Part shown: positions 24,023-34,621 of the stretch, piece by piece
How the letters are laid out: each line of letters opens with the position of its first letter
Numbering within the stretch: the first letter of the stretch is position 1
Origin: Otatea glauca
Taxonomy: Eukaryota > Streptophyta > Magnoliopsida > Poales > Poaceae
DNA: 64,000 nt
Assembly (NCBI GenBank): GCA_036346275.1
Contig: CM070715.1
Coordinates: forward strand, 70,357,667-70,421,666
Direction of reading: 5' to 3'
Notes under the pieces: generated by a model
Told to the model about the DNA's origin: nothing
Seen by the model: only the letters and a program-made list of their open reading frames with translations
The model's database searches: none
Program-made: the position numbers and the translations under genes

Positions 24023-24379
24023 GTTCTAGTACATCTTAGTACTTCCTGGATGAATTGAGTACTTAGAATCATGAGCTTCCTCAAGAATCAGCTGTTTCAG
24101 TTCCTTTTTATCCGGCACACAGATTCGGCCCTTGAAGAACATGGTTCCTTGCTCATCTAGAGTGAAATCCATGGCTAGGCCTTCCTCCTTTTTAGCCTTG
24201 ATTTTAGAATTTTTATCGTCATCTTTCTGGCCTTCTCTAATCTGATCCTCCAGTGTTGGCTTTACTTCCAGTGCAGCTACAATTCCTTGCGGAACAACTT
24301 CCAACCTTAGCTTCTGAAATTCCTTACATAACTCTGATTGATCTTCCATTGTCAATGTATTCGCACTATGGCTCTTTCG

Positions 24380-24839
24380 GCTCAGAGCGTCTGCTACCAC
24401 ATTGGCTTTTCCGGGATGATAATGAATTCCCACATTATAATCTTTAATTAGCTCCAGCCACCTTCGCTGTCTCATATTAAGATCTGCTTGAGTGAATATG
24501 TATTTCAGGCTCTTATGGTCTGTATATATCTCACATCTATTTCCTATGAGATAATGACGCCATATCTTCAAAGCATGCACTACGGCAACTAACTCCAAAT
24601 CATGTGTTGGGTAATTCACCTCATGCGGTCTTAACTGTCTTTGACGCATAAGCAACGACTTTGCCTTTTTGCATTAACACGCACCCCAAGCCTTGCTTTG
24701 AAGCATCGCAATAAATATCAAATCCATTCTGCACATCTGGCAACACTAATACGGGGGCTGTCGTTAAACGCTTCTTTAATTCCATAAAACTTTTCTCGCA
24801 CTCTGGCGTCCATGCAAACTTCTTTTCTTTCTTCAACAA
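24380..24839 (-). pseudogene. pol: Tekay RNase H
   Basis: FAWTPECEKSFMELKKRL, then DIYCDASKQGLGCVLMQ (catalytic Asp), then, after a frameshift near 24640, the HDLELVAVVHALKIWRHYL helix, YTDHKSLKYIF and ADALSRKS. It is a chromovirus-type single RNase H. The ORF continues to 24026 into the integrase zinc-finger region. Confidence 0.9.
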
Positions 24840-25703
24840 CTGCGTAAGGGGTTTAGCAATTGTCGAGAATCCTCTATGAACCGACGGTAATATCCCGCCA
24901 TACCCGTAAAACTACGGATCCGAGTAATGCACTTTGGTTGCTCCCAATGCAACATCAAGGCCCACTTTGCTTGGGTCGATGCCACTCCTTTAGTAGTCAT
25001 TACATGACCAAGAAATTCAACTTTCTCCTTCCAAAACTCGCACTTGCTAAACTTAGCATACAAACCGATGCTCTCATGACCTCTCTAAAACCATTCTCAG
25101 ATGTTCTGCGTGCTCTTCCTCTGTTTTCGAGTAAACCAAGATATCGTCTATGAAGACTACAACAAACTTATCCAAATATTCCATGAAAACCTTATTCATC
25201 ATGTTCATGAAATATGCCGGGGCATTTATCAATCCAAATGACATGACTGTGAACTCATAATGTCTATATCGCATAGAAAACACAGTCTTAGGCACATCCT
25301 CCGCTCGGATCTTCAACTGATAGTATCCTGAACGAAGATCTATCTTGGAGAAAACTCCAGCTCCTCTTAACTGATCAAATAAGTCGTCGATCCTGGGCAA
25401 CGGATACTTATTCTTGATCGTTACTTCATTAAGTGCACGATAATCAATGCACATCCTAAGGCTTCCATCCTTCTTACGAACAAACAACACTGTTGCTCCC
25501 CATGGTGATGAACTTGGTCTAATGAAACCTTTCTCTTGCAGTTCCTCAATCTGCTTTTTCATTTCTACTAGCTCGTCGGTAGGCATCCGATATGGTCTCT
25601 TTGATATCGGTGCTGTCCCTGGTGCTAACTCGATAACGAACTCGATATCGCGATCCGCGGCGATCTGTAAATCTTCCGAAACACGTGCGGTATTCTCGAC
25701 CAT
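24833..25703 (-). pseudogene. pol: Tekay reverse transcriptase
   Basis: Palm and fingers: RPYRMPTDELVEMKKQ, GFIRPSSSPWGATVLFVRKK, LRMCIDYRALN, YPLPRIDDLFDQL, FSKIDLRSGYYQLKI (catalytic Asp), FVVVFIDDILVYSK (the DD motif as FIDD). Connection: FSKCEFWKEKVEFLGHV and TGMAGYYRRFIE. Between the two parts, near 25065, one or two bases are missing, so the domain is split into 25703-25074 and 25063-24833. All catalytic residues remain. Confidence 0.9.
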
Positions 25704-25729
25704 CGCACATCTTCCATGCTGATGGCTTT

Positions 25730-26090
25730 CACGCTGTTGACCACTAACTGCCCATCACAAACTGCGGTCGCTTGAAATTCTACCTTCTTGCCATTAGGGC
25801 CTTCCAATGTTACAATCCTTCGGCCACAATCCAAAACAGCCTTATGCTTAGACAGCCAATCCATTCCAAGGATGACGTCTAGAGATTGCGCATCTATCAA
25901 GATAAGATTTGCTAGAAACTCTATCCCATCCATAAACAACTTAGCTCCCAAACACCCAAGGCTAGATCTAGGCTCAGATCCTTGGGCTTGGACTAAGAGC
26001 ACACACTTAAGATTCACCACTTTAAATCCATTCTTGGTTGTAAAACTTTGAGAAACAAACAAATGCAAAGCTCCAGAATCAAACAAAACT
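25730..26090 (-). pseudogene. pol: Tekay aspartic protease
   Basis: Active-site motif FDSGALHLFVS (usual family form FDSGASHSF) and the flap/psi-loop stretch VILGMDWLSKHKAVLDC. The upstream frame (26298-26089) ends two residues before the active site because one base appears to be missing near 26110. Confidence 0.85.
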
Positions 26091-26299
26091 ATAGCGGGTA
26101 CTGAGTTAACCAGAACTTACCCAGTACAACGTCCGTAGCTTCCTGAGCTCCATCTGCGGTGATGTGGTTGATCCTCCTGCGCACTGTTGATTGCGGTGTT
26201 GCTCGGCTTGACTCGAGCACGATTTCTCCCGAGGTGGTGCCTTGGCGTGTTGTTCCCAAGTTGAAACGAATCGGCGTGATGCCTCCCTTCGTGGACACC

Positions 26300-27294
26300 T
26301 ATTAGAAAAGTGCCCCGCTCATTGCATGTATAGCATCTTTTCACCGCAGATCGCCGACTCCTTACGGCGCATTATTGCCTGTCTTTGAGTCCAAAGTTAC
26401 GATTAGCGGGCGAGTGCGGGGTTGATGTCTTATTCACCACCGGTGGTTGGAATCTAGCAAATTGCTTGTGGTGACATTCTCAAACGTAGATGGTTTGGGC
26501 GTCCACCACGATTAGTCATCAAGCGCTTACGGTTTCACCCGGCTCTTTGCGCTTATCCTCTAGGATCAAAGCCTTATTGACTAATTCACGAAATTCGAAA
26601 ATTGTGGGTAATCGGTCCCACTTGCGATCCCCAATTCACCCTTCATGAAACGAGGCGCCTAGCTTTATCTGTCGCTCGTCTTGAGGGCATAGCGAGCTAA
26701 GCGGGTAAATTTATTGGATACTCGCCACCGGTTGGCCTCCTTGTTTTAGAGCCACGAACTCTTCCTTCTTAAGATCCATCATTCCTCGGAACATGGTATC
26801 GCGGAAAAGCGGTAGTAAACTCATCCTGTGTGATCTCTTGCGGGGCTCCATGTGCGGCACGAGAATTCTCCCACCATTCTCGCGACGGTTCCTTCCAGTT
26901 GATGAGAAGCGTAGAGCACCTTCTCATTGCCTTCACATTGCGTGATGTGCAGCTTCTTCTCAATAGTCCTAAGCCAGTCATCGGCTTCCAAAGGGTTCAC
27001 ATTTCCTGAAAAAATTGGTGGCCGAGTCCTCATGAAATCTGACAGCTTGGAGTAAGGTCGAGGTCCACCATTGTTGTTCTGAGCTGCATGGTTGTTGTTG
27101 GTTGCTGCTACATTGGTCATCTGCTGCATCTGCTGCATCATAGTCTGCATTAGTTGAGTCTGCGCGGCAAGAAACGCTCCCAGATTCTGTATGTCCACTG
27201 GCGGTGGTGGTTGAGGATGGCCTCCATCATTGTTGTTGTCATTTTGGCGCAGTCCACTTCCTGAAGCACCGTTGGCTCCACGAGTATTCACCAT
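26300..27294 (-). pseudogene. gag: Tekay gag
   Basis: Start chosen at 27294 (MVNTRGANGASG), the usual chromovirus gag start. Gln/Asn-rich N-terminal part follows, then RPPIFSGNVNPLEADDWL and KKLHITQCEGNEKVLYASHQL, the capsid N-domain signature. Frame breaks lie near 26900 and through 26350-26770. The zinc knuckle is recognisable as RCYTCNERGTF near 26340, but the His and last Cys positions are altered by indels. Non-functional as written. Confidence 0.85.
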
Positions 27295-27559
27295 CTGATG
27301 ATTGCCTCTTGGGTTAGGAAAGGTAGATGTAGCATAGATAAGAAGCAAGAATTTCTAAAGCGGGGAAGATAGGTTATACCCAACTGAAATAATTCTTTAT
27401 TTATTCTTGGTATGGCTTATTCAAGCCTACAAGCTTTGCAACACATACTACACACTCAGCATTACAAAGAAGCAAACTAAACACGAAACCTTAACGTCCA
27501 CTAAAGAGGTAAAAGACTAACTTAAAGACGCGACTCCACACTCGAGTCTCAACACAACT

Positions 27560-28203
27560 CTAAGGCTGATCCTCCTCGGGCTCCCACTCTCGCTCCTCGG
27601 GATCCTCCTCTGACTCCTCCACAACTGGCTCCTGAGCTCCTTGGGTCACGCGCTCCAACTCGTCCTCGACCGCCTCTAGGGCCTCTCCCACGGGTGATCA
27701 TCCCGATGGTCAAGCACGGTCACCTCAAGCTCCTGCTCTGCCACTCTGAGTGCCTCGTACACTATCTCCAGCTCCTGAGTAGTCTCTCTCATATGCTCCT
27801 CTTGGGCAAGGGCGAACTTCGCAAGGTGAGTTGCAGTAGCATACTCGTCCTCCACGACCCGTCGGTGTCGGCACGCTTGAACGTCTGGGTGAAGTCGGAA
27901 CACTGAGTCGTGAAGCTCGTCGGCGTAGTCGCGGCAGACACGGCGAAGAGCAAGTCGGGCAACCTCCTGAATTGCAACCTCGTACGAGAATCTTCTGGCG
28001 GAGATGTTGATTGGCCTGCTAGCTTCATCATTCTCCCGGGCGTAGATAATCAGCTTGCAAATAAATTCTCGGTGTACACCATTAACTGACCAGCTGCCTC
28101 CTCGGTAAAACGGACGATAGAAGCCTCCAAGCGTCTGAAGAACTCTCCACAGCTCCATGGCGTAGCCACCAGTTGACTCCTCGAAGGTTGGAACGATCGG
28201 CAT
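27560..28203 (-). pseudogene. ORF0: extra ORF upstream of gag in the Tekay element
   Basis: Lies between the PBS and gag, same strand. ATG at 28203, 175 codons to TAG at 27676-27678. Composition is that of a real protein: alternating Arg/Glu helices (VHREFICKLIIYAREN, AIQEVARLALRRVCRDYADE, AQEEHMRETTQELEIVYEAL). In the neighbouring frame a strongly acidic tail (EAVEDELERV, EESEEDPEEREWEPEED) runs on to TAG at 27560-27562, so a one-base shift near 27690 seems to have cut an ORF of about 213 codons. I recognise no domain. I recall that rice RIRE3/RIRE8 have an ORF at this place. Function unknown. Confidence 0.65.
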
Positions 28204-28400
28204 CTACTCCACAAGAACTTTGAATAAGTTCTCCACCCGGAACAGCAAGTAAATCGGTAAATTCAGCAAAGGCGAGAAGTAGAGAATGAGATGAGTCAAG
28301 AGTGTTTTATTAGTCAACTTTAAATTTTTCTTTAGAAAATAGTTTTGGACACACACAGGACACCTTTATACTATCTAGGGCTAAGACCTACAGTCAGTAT

Positions 28401-28412
28401 GCTCTGATACCA
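28401..28412 (-). other. Primer binding site of the Tekay element
   Basis: Minus strand TGGTATCAGAGC, a perfect match to the initiator tRNA-Met complement, four bases inside the 5' LTR end. Confidence 0.95.
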
Positions 28413-28702
28413 CCTCTGTAAGGACCCGAATCCACTGATTCGAACCCACTGTGTTTACCGCACTAGTCCCAGGATCAATGCTAGTGCACACAGCTCAACA
28501 TCGGTACATATCACATCATACTCAACGATAATAGAATAATAGTTCATTTATTTATATAGCTAAATGTATGATCTTATGACCGACTTACATTATTAAGCCA
28601 CGCAGAGCAAGACTGGAAATATAAGCTAATAATTAAGCAGCGGAAAGTAGAAAACGTAGATAGCTCATCAGTTCACCACAGGCAACCGACAAGGCTCGGA
28701 CC

Positions 28703-28758
28703 CTAATGACTCGTGTCTTCCTGGACTTCCTCTTCCAACACAGGTGTAGATTCTTCAA
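28703..28758 (-). other. Exon-3-like segment, copy A2
   Basis: Acceptor ATCCACAG (minus), 56 nt, stop TAG at 28703-28705. Same phase as the 81-nt cassette. Confidence 0.45.
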
Positions 28759-29962
28759 CTGTGGATTATTGTTGTTTGGCAAGGGTGAGTACTTAAGCAC
28801 TCAACAAGTTGTGCACAGAATGCAATTCTATATATCTATATGCAAGGCTTATTCCAATGGATAGGCTATCATGGCTATTTTGCAATAAGCAGCATTTATG
28901 AACAAAAATAATATTTAGATTGTAAAGACTTGTAAAACAAATAGCAATAATAAATATATTCAGTATTTCTCAAGTAAACCAAGTTTCCAGTCCTAAGTCA
29001 AATTCCATATTCCACATGGCATTCCGCCATTCCAACCAAATTGTCCATTTAATTAAGCTAACCCTTAACTGTAATTCCCGAGCATTGCTCAATACCGCGA
29101 GCACGGCTATCTGAATAGTTTTACACTCTGCAGAGGTTATGCACTTTACCCACGTGATACAACCAAACACCACCAAGGCGAGTGATTATAAAAAAAGCCT
29201 TTACAATACGCTGGCTTAACCCGATACTACCCGCTAAGGTTTCAACACTGGTGGGACTGGTTACCACATCCAGGGCCCCCCTCTTGCACCATGTGAATTA
29301 CTCCATAACTCGGGAACTCACACCGAACACGATAGTACCAAAATTAAGACATTGCAAATTACTCAGCTAGGCAGGCCCATACCAGACATGTGGTTGCATG
29401 ATTAACTCAGGTCAAAGACTTGCAAGGTTAAGTCCTTAGAGTGATCAAGGCAAGACATCCACATACCCTCTGCCCATCGGGCCCACCTTGGCCTCCTCGC
29501 CCCTTGTCACTTGCCCCAATCTAAATGATTATGACCCAGTTGATTATCAAGCACCACGTGCTATCAACAATTCAACATCGTTGCGTGACATGACTCGCCA
29601 CAACAACTCAATCTCATCGTGTGATCCCACATGACACACAAGTTCATAACATTGTTCCATATTTCATTAATCAAGATTAATTATCAATGATTCCAACACA
29701 TGTGATGACGTGGCATGGCTAAGCAACTAATACGATCTAACAATACCATGTTGATTATATTTACTAACCAACTATATTGAACCAATCTAGGGTGACAATG
29801 GATCATGGCATACAATGACAAGGTAGGGTATAAATCAATCTGGTATATTAGCTAAACCCAATCTAATTTGAACCAATTGTATACTTGAAATATATGCAAT
29901 AGGGTAAAACAAATACAACAATTTTATAAACATGGGTTCAACATGATCAAAGCACAACTTGC

Positions 29963-30043
29963 CTTGGAATAGGTCCTGATCTGGTTCTGAAACTTGCTCT
30001 TGAGTTGCTGGATCTTCCTCCGAAGCGTCGCACAATTCAACGT
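29963..30043 (-). other. Exon-2-like 81-nt cassette, copy A2
   Basis: Minus strand: acceptor GGTATGCGTAG, 81 open nt, donor CCAAG|GCAAGT; ends in the DQDLFQ motif. Confidence 0.5.
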
Positions 30044-30867
30044 CTACGCATACCGAAGGAGAAAAGCAAATAAATACCAAAACAGAGAGCAAATGAACTC
30101 CAAAAATCAAATAAAACTCACCATCAAATAGATCTCAATTTTAAATTTTTTTAGAAATTTGAATCACTCAAATCCGAGTTACAATGCAAAAGATATAGCC
30201 TTTTGAAGTTTGAAATAAATACTGAAATTGCAAAAATCAGAAAATCAGAATTAACAGATTTATTTTTAAATCGAAAACAGATTTATTGCGCAAGCATGAC
30301 GTCATGCTGACGTCAGCCCTGGCCCGAACCAATCAGATATTGCCACGCGTCTCGGGTGTATGGACCCGATCCACGGCGCGATCTTTGGACCACGGCGGAC
30401 CGGTCCACGACGCGCGATACGATGCGACACGCGTCGCAAATTGACTGGCCAAACGTGCGGCTTGATCTGATCCGCAGAAGACCGATCGGACGGTCAGCGA
30501 TCACTTGCTACGTGGCAGCGTATCAACCGTCAAGTTTAGATCTGACGGCCCCGAACTTCTGGATCTGGCGATGGAGACGCGACGGCGGGTTCTTACCGGT
30601 GACGAAGAAGACGACGCGCTACGCGGTGCTCCGGTGAGCTACTGGCGACAAAAAGTTGCCGGTTCAACGCGGCTCGGTCCGGCAAACTCGAAGATGGCAC
30701 CGGTGACGGCGAAGGCCCAACGGCGGCGACGAAACCGAGCGAAAAACCCCCACGGTCCGAACCACCACTCCGACGAGCTTTTCTGCGCTCACCCCAACGT
30801 TCCTCGCCAAACGAGTCTGACAAAAGTGCGCGGCTGCTGACGAAGAACCTCGGGCGACGCATCACGG

Positions 30868-30874
30868 CTTTATA
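30868..30874 (-). promoter_or_regulatory. TATA box of the Tekay 5' LTR
   Basis: Minus-strand CCCTATAAAGCC. The equivalent in the 3' LTR is at 22170-22176. Confidence 0.65.
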
Positions 30875-32781
30875 GGGTTTAGGGCATCGGAAGGCGTGCT
30901 CAAGGCGGAGTCATTTACGAACGCGGAGACGGCGCGGCGGAGAAGTCCCGGTCGGACACGACGGAGACGATGCAATCCGGCCCTCCACGTGTCGCAACGG
31001 ACGGCCACCAAGCGCTCGACGCGGAGGAATCCGGCGTGCAAGCGGACGCCAAGATTCATTAGGGTTTGGCGCGCTTCAACCCTTCGATCGAGATCCTACA
31101 ACAAGGCGATTGCTTCGAAGCGGGCGGCGCAGCACGATCTTGGGCTTGGCCCATTATCATTCCTTGCAATTACAGGTTTTATTAATTAAAACAATTCCAG
31201 AAATTCCTTTAATTACTTTTAGGCAAATAAATAATCAGGAAAGATTACAGAAAAATCTCAAAAATACTTTGAGACATTCTGGACTCAAATAAAATATTTT
31301 TGGCAAAACTTTATTTTAACTTTGCACAAATTTAAATAGATTTGAACAAAAGGTCAATATTCTTAATTTAAAATTAATTCAAATAAATCCAGAAAAATCC
31401 AAATAAATTCCAAAAAATCATAAATGCACATTTAAGCAATAAAATAATATTTGGCAAATTTTTGGGATGTTACAAGTGATCCCTAGTCGATAAACATATG
31501 AGAACACATATGAATAGACTAGCATATATATTGGTTAATGACCATGTTTCATGGGTCATGGATATGGAGATATCAAATAAATAATATGGACACATATTAG
31601 ATAACATACGGGACCAAATCGACGAGAAACTGATGATAACGAATTAGTAACAACAACCATGAATCAAAGCAAGATAAAAATTGAAGTGTCACTCGGAAAT
31701 GGTTATGTGCGTTGGTAGTATAGCTCTAACTTTAGCAATTATGGAGTTGGATTGACCCACCTTAAGACACATATACAATATGTATGCTATATCGATCCTT
31801 AGACTTGAGGTTGACTCATATACTCGAGATGTGTAATGACTTACTAAGGGTTGCCAAATGCTACTCCGTAACTGGGTAGTTACAAAGGTGACTTTCAGGT
31901 TTGTCGTGAAGCATGCTGTGAGACATGGTCGATCAAGATGGGATTTGCCCCTTCATACAATGGGAGAGATCTCTAGACCTCTCGAGTGGTCAGATTCCAG
32001 AAATGCATGGTCATACTACTCGTGGTTAAAGAGTTAACTGTAGTCGTAGATTCTAAGTCATGTAATTGAGAAAGAGTGGTCGAGCTAACTAATCAAGGAT
32101 AGCACATACTTGTCTTGAGTTTGACCGATATCATGAGGCAAAGGAAAATGCATATAACTAAGCATTGTTAAGATTTGTCCGATGTGATCATTACATAAAC
32201 TAGGGAGTTGGCACGTCTTGTTATGGACCGTTGCCGATTAATGGTCGAGTAAGAGTACTCGAGCTATATCCATGTATACATGAACCTATAAGGTCACACG
32301 CTTAAAGCGTTGGGACTTAATTCAGATGGTGATCCAAATTCTGATGGGCTTCGAGTTTCTAATGGGCCTCTAATGTAGTGACTCATTGTGGGGCGTCTAT
32401 ATAAAGGAAGGGGGTGATGACTTTAGGGTTAAGAGATATCATAGGAATTCATAATTCCTGAAACCCTAACCGCCATACCTCTTTCACCCAAAACAGCGCA
32501 GCCGACGCTAGCACTCCGGCGCGTGGCGTTCCTACTCTATACATGTGGACACCTTAGGGGCATTGCTGCGAAAGCTTCAACGCTAGGACGATCTGCAACT
32601 TGTTAGAGGAGGCGCGAGGTTAGTACGACTATAACCGCACCAACACGCTACATCGACTCTATTTCCACTATGGATCTACATATCTAGTAGTAATTCCGTA
32701 ATTAATAACTTACAGTGATTTCTTAATTAGGCGGTAGAAAATTTTGAATTTACGCTAACGTAGCCTACTTGTTCTCCTTCA

Positions 32782-33181
32782 GTTACGCACGCGGGACTCT
32801 GGGCTACTCAGTAATTCAAGGCCTTAGGATCGTTTTGGTGCCCCGACAATCACATCTTCGAGCCATGCCGGTATATACAGGCATCATCTTCACTGGTGCG
32901 GCGGGACAGAGCGTCCACGACCCTGTTCTCAGAACCCTTCTTATACACAATTTTGTGTTGTTAACCTTAGGAGTTTAGTTAATGCACGCTATTGCCAAGG
33001 CGTAGTGAGTCGTCGTTCTTGGGCTACACCAAGCTTTTCTGATCCATTTTGATCAATAACTCTGCCCCTTGAATCTAAGACCGCCACCGCTCAACTGCCA
33101 GCAAAATAACCATGAATTCCTTTTCACAGGTGGATAAACCGCGATTGCGTGGCCCCAAGGATTTACTCAGGAATGCGGCAG
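32782..33181 (-). pseudogene. pol: Ty3/gypsy RNase H fragment (base-layer element)
   Basis: Minus strand reads AFLSKSLGPRNRGLSTCEKEF, then LLAVERWR, KMDQKSLV, KIVYKKGSENRVVDALSRR: the second half of a chromovirus-type RNase H up to the DALSR motif. A decayed stretch with stops lies between KSLV and KIVYKK. Bounded on the left by the copia LTR end and on the right by the TG..CA insertion at 33182. Confidence 0.75.
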
Positions 33182-34184
33182 TGCAGGCTGCTCCACGACA
33201 AGGAGATAGTGAGATAGAGAACCGTCATCGAGGTCTGCATTGTATACGATGTGTGGTGTACATGTGTGTATTTGGGTCGTTGTATTAGTGTCCCATATGT
33301 GCGTGAGTACTTGTGTGTGTAAAGCTCAAGTCTGAGTCTCCGTGACGTCAAAGTCGTGTCACGAGTGGGAAGAATCGACGAGAAGATATGGTGGTAAAGA
33401 GCGAAGGAGATGTGTCTCCCCAATACGTAGTATTGACGAGCATCGTTGACAACCAGCGTGACAAGGTGACATTGATGGCCATCTGCGTGTCTCATCGAAA
33501 GGCGACCAAAACTACACGTTCTCGTATCAGTTGTGTCCACGAGATACCGTGATAGATGATTCAAGACATTGAGAAGATATGTTCGCCGTCTTGAATCAAG
33601 TAAGTAAGTTGACACAGGGATGTTGAGGAGATGTGTTCGTCGTCCTGACTCAAGTTCGTGGAAGATGTGTCCAGGACGTTAAGTGGATGTATTCGCCATC
33701 CTGAGTCATGTCCGTCGAAGATGAGACTAAGATGTTGATGAGATGTGTTTGCCATCTTTTGTTAAGTAAGTTGAGTACAGGATGTTGAGAAGATGTGTTC
33801 GTCATCCTATATTGTGTAAATGTTGGATAAGTTGTAGTTGAGACTGATTGCCTCAATAAATTAGAGTTTAGAAATGGTTGATGTTACAAAATTAAAGGAA
33901 TAAATGTTAAATTTAATTTTAGGATAAGGATCCGAATCCTACAAGGAATAAGAGTCATTTTTCTATTTTGATTGTTGAATCTTATTCTGATTCTTAGAGC
34001 TGTATGTTTGAGTATAAATTCTTACGTAGTCCTGAGTTTTTGTAAGTAAGAAGCAAGTAAAAAAAAGTAAGAAAACAAGAAAATTTACTAGTTATGTCGC
34101 ACTATCAAAATATTTATGTTTTTAAGTTTTTGTATTTATTTTTTTAGTCATACATGTGTTCATAATCTTAGACTAAAACCAACA
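33182..34184. repeat. TG..CA insertion, probably a solo LTR, 1.0 kb
   Basis: It splits the RNase H of the base-layer gypsy: GAVLSQDGHPIA is on the right side (34185 upward, minus strand) and FLSKSLGPRN on the left. Ends are TGCAGG and CCAACA (TGTTGG on the minus strand). Flanks GGCAG and CGCAA agree at three positions only. No coding capacity is seen. Orientation is uncertain: TGTTGG favours minus, while AGTATAAATTC near 34012 could be a plus-strand TATA. Confidence 0.55.
33564..33807 (+). repeat. Five-unit minisatellite, period about 50-56 bp
   Basis: Units start at 33564, 33618, 33674, 33730 and 33780. Each unit has a 28-bp core of the form (A/G)GA(C/T)(A/G)TT..GATGTGTTCG..TC(C/T), then a spacer with AAGTAAGTTG-like sequence. 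The four bases opening and closing each core are mostly complementary (AGAC/GTCT, GGAT/GTCC, GGAC/ATCC, AGAT/ATCT, GGAT/ATCC). Confidence 0.7.
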
Positions 34185-34508
34185 CGCAATCGGATGCCCG
34201 TCTTGAGATAAGACTGCTCCAATACTCATACCCGAACTTCCGAAGCATCCATTTCCACATCAAATTGTTTGTGGAAGTTCGGTGAAGCCAAACACTGGAG
34301 CTGTGGTGAGAGCAGATTTTAATGCCTCCCTCAAATGCTTGTTCGGTCTCTGAAGTCCAAGCAAAGATCTGACCCTTCTTGAGCAGGCCGTTAAGAGGCC
34401 GACTGATGAGTGATGATTCCAAAGTTTCTTACAGGCTTGCGGTAATAGCGCTAAACTAAGGAAACCTCTTACATCTTTGATATTATACGGCCGCAGCCAC
34501 TTTTTAAC
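34185..34508 (-). pseudogene. pol: Ty3/gypsy RT connection to RNase H fragment (base-layer element)
   Basis: Minus strand: VKKWLRPYNIKDVRGFLSL, then ISRPLNGLLKKGQIFAWTSE, EALKSALTTAPVFGF and IGAVLSQDGHPIA, in slightly shifted frames. This is the classic tether (GFL..ISRPL..LLKKG) followed by the RNase H start. The upstream part is at 52535-52579, beyond the Tat element and the MITE. Confidence 0.8.
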
Positions 34509-34516
34509 ACTCTCAG

Positions 34517-34620
34517 ACTCTATTTGGATGAGTGGTAATTTTTTAGAAGGTTTTAGAATTTAGTTTAAATTTAAACTAGATCCTAAAATATTCCAATGAA
34601 ATACCCCTAATCCAAACACC
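34517..34620. mobile_element. 104-bp foldback MITE, right end hit by the Tat element
   Basis: Left end ..TATTTGGATGAGTGGTA and right end (reverse complement) TGTTTGGATTAGGGGTA are inverted repeats. The centre TAGTTTAAATTTAAACTA is a perfect 18-bp palindrome, so nearly the whole element folds on itself. CTCTCAG occurs at 34510-34516 and, across the Tat insertion, at 52534-52540, giving a 7-8 bp target duplication that suggests an hAT-type MITE. The Tat element inserted at the last bases, duplicating CACC(T/C). Confidence 0.7.
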
Positions 34621-34621
34621 T

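Larger units (their letters stand above)
19724..31474 (-). mobile_element. Tekay/Del-type chromovirus (Ty3/gypsy), 11.75 kb, both LTRs, nested in the copia 3' LTR
   Basis: Perfect 5-bp TSD AGTGA (19719-19723 and 31475-31479). LTRs are 28417-31474 (5') and 19724-22790 (3'), about 3.06 kb each. Over the first 280 bp I count 6 differences between them, so it is the youngest large element in the stack. Coding order on the minus strand is ORF0, gag, protease, RT, RNase H, integrase, chromodomain, which places it among chromoviruses. LTR length, the gag start MVNTRG and the extra upstream ORF recall rice RIRE3/RIRE8 (from memory, not checked). Single-base frameshifts break most domains. Confidence 0.95.
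28417..31474 (-). repeat. 5' LTR of the Tekay element (copy A2)
   Basis: 3058 bp, TGTAACATCCC..GGGTCCTTACA in minus orientation. It carries the same landmarks as copy A3. An ORF of 90 codons at 30865-30593 covers the leader up to the GTAAGA donor, but its ATG (30862) lies only a few bases after the TATA box, so it is probably not in the transcript. Confidence 0.95.
12775..32781 (+). mobile_element. Degenerate Ty1/copia element (BARE/RIRE1-like), split by a Tekay chromovirus
   Basis: LTRs are 12775-14258 and 19560-19723 plus 31475-32781, starting TGTTGGAGTATGCCC / TATTGGAGATATGCCC and ending CTCCTTCA. Internal order is PBS, long leader, gag, protease, integrase, RT, RNase H, PPT, which is copia order. 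Without the nested element it is about 8.25 kb. Flanks GTGAG and GTTAC do not match well, so the TSD is eroded. It inserted in the RNase H-integrase interval of the base-layer gypsy remnant. Many stops and frameshifts show it is dead. Confidence 0.9.
19560..32781 (+). repeat. 3' LTR of the copia element, interrupted by the Tekay insertion
   Basis: Consists of 19560-19723 and 31475-32781. The break CTAAAGTGA|TCCCTAGTCGA matches the uninterrupted 5' LTR near 13010, which proves the insertion point. The first base pair TG has become TA. A (ATT)n run sits at the position of a 75-bp deletion compared with the 5' LTR. Confidence 0.9.

Noticed and set aside
30593..30865. 90-codon ORF on the minus strand (also at 21895-22167), conserved in both Tekay LTRs
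   Set aside because: The two LTRs are recent copies, so identity is no evidence of coding. The ATG lies a few bases after the TATA box and the ORF enters the splice donor in a phase that does not fit the 81-nt segment.
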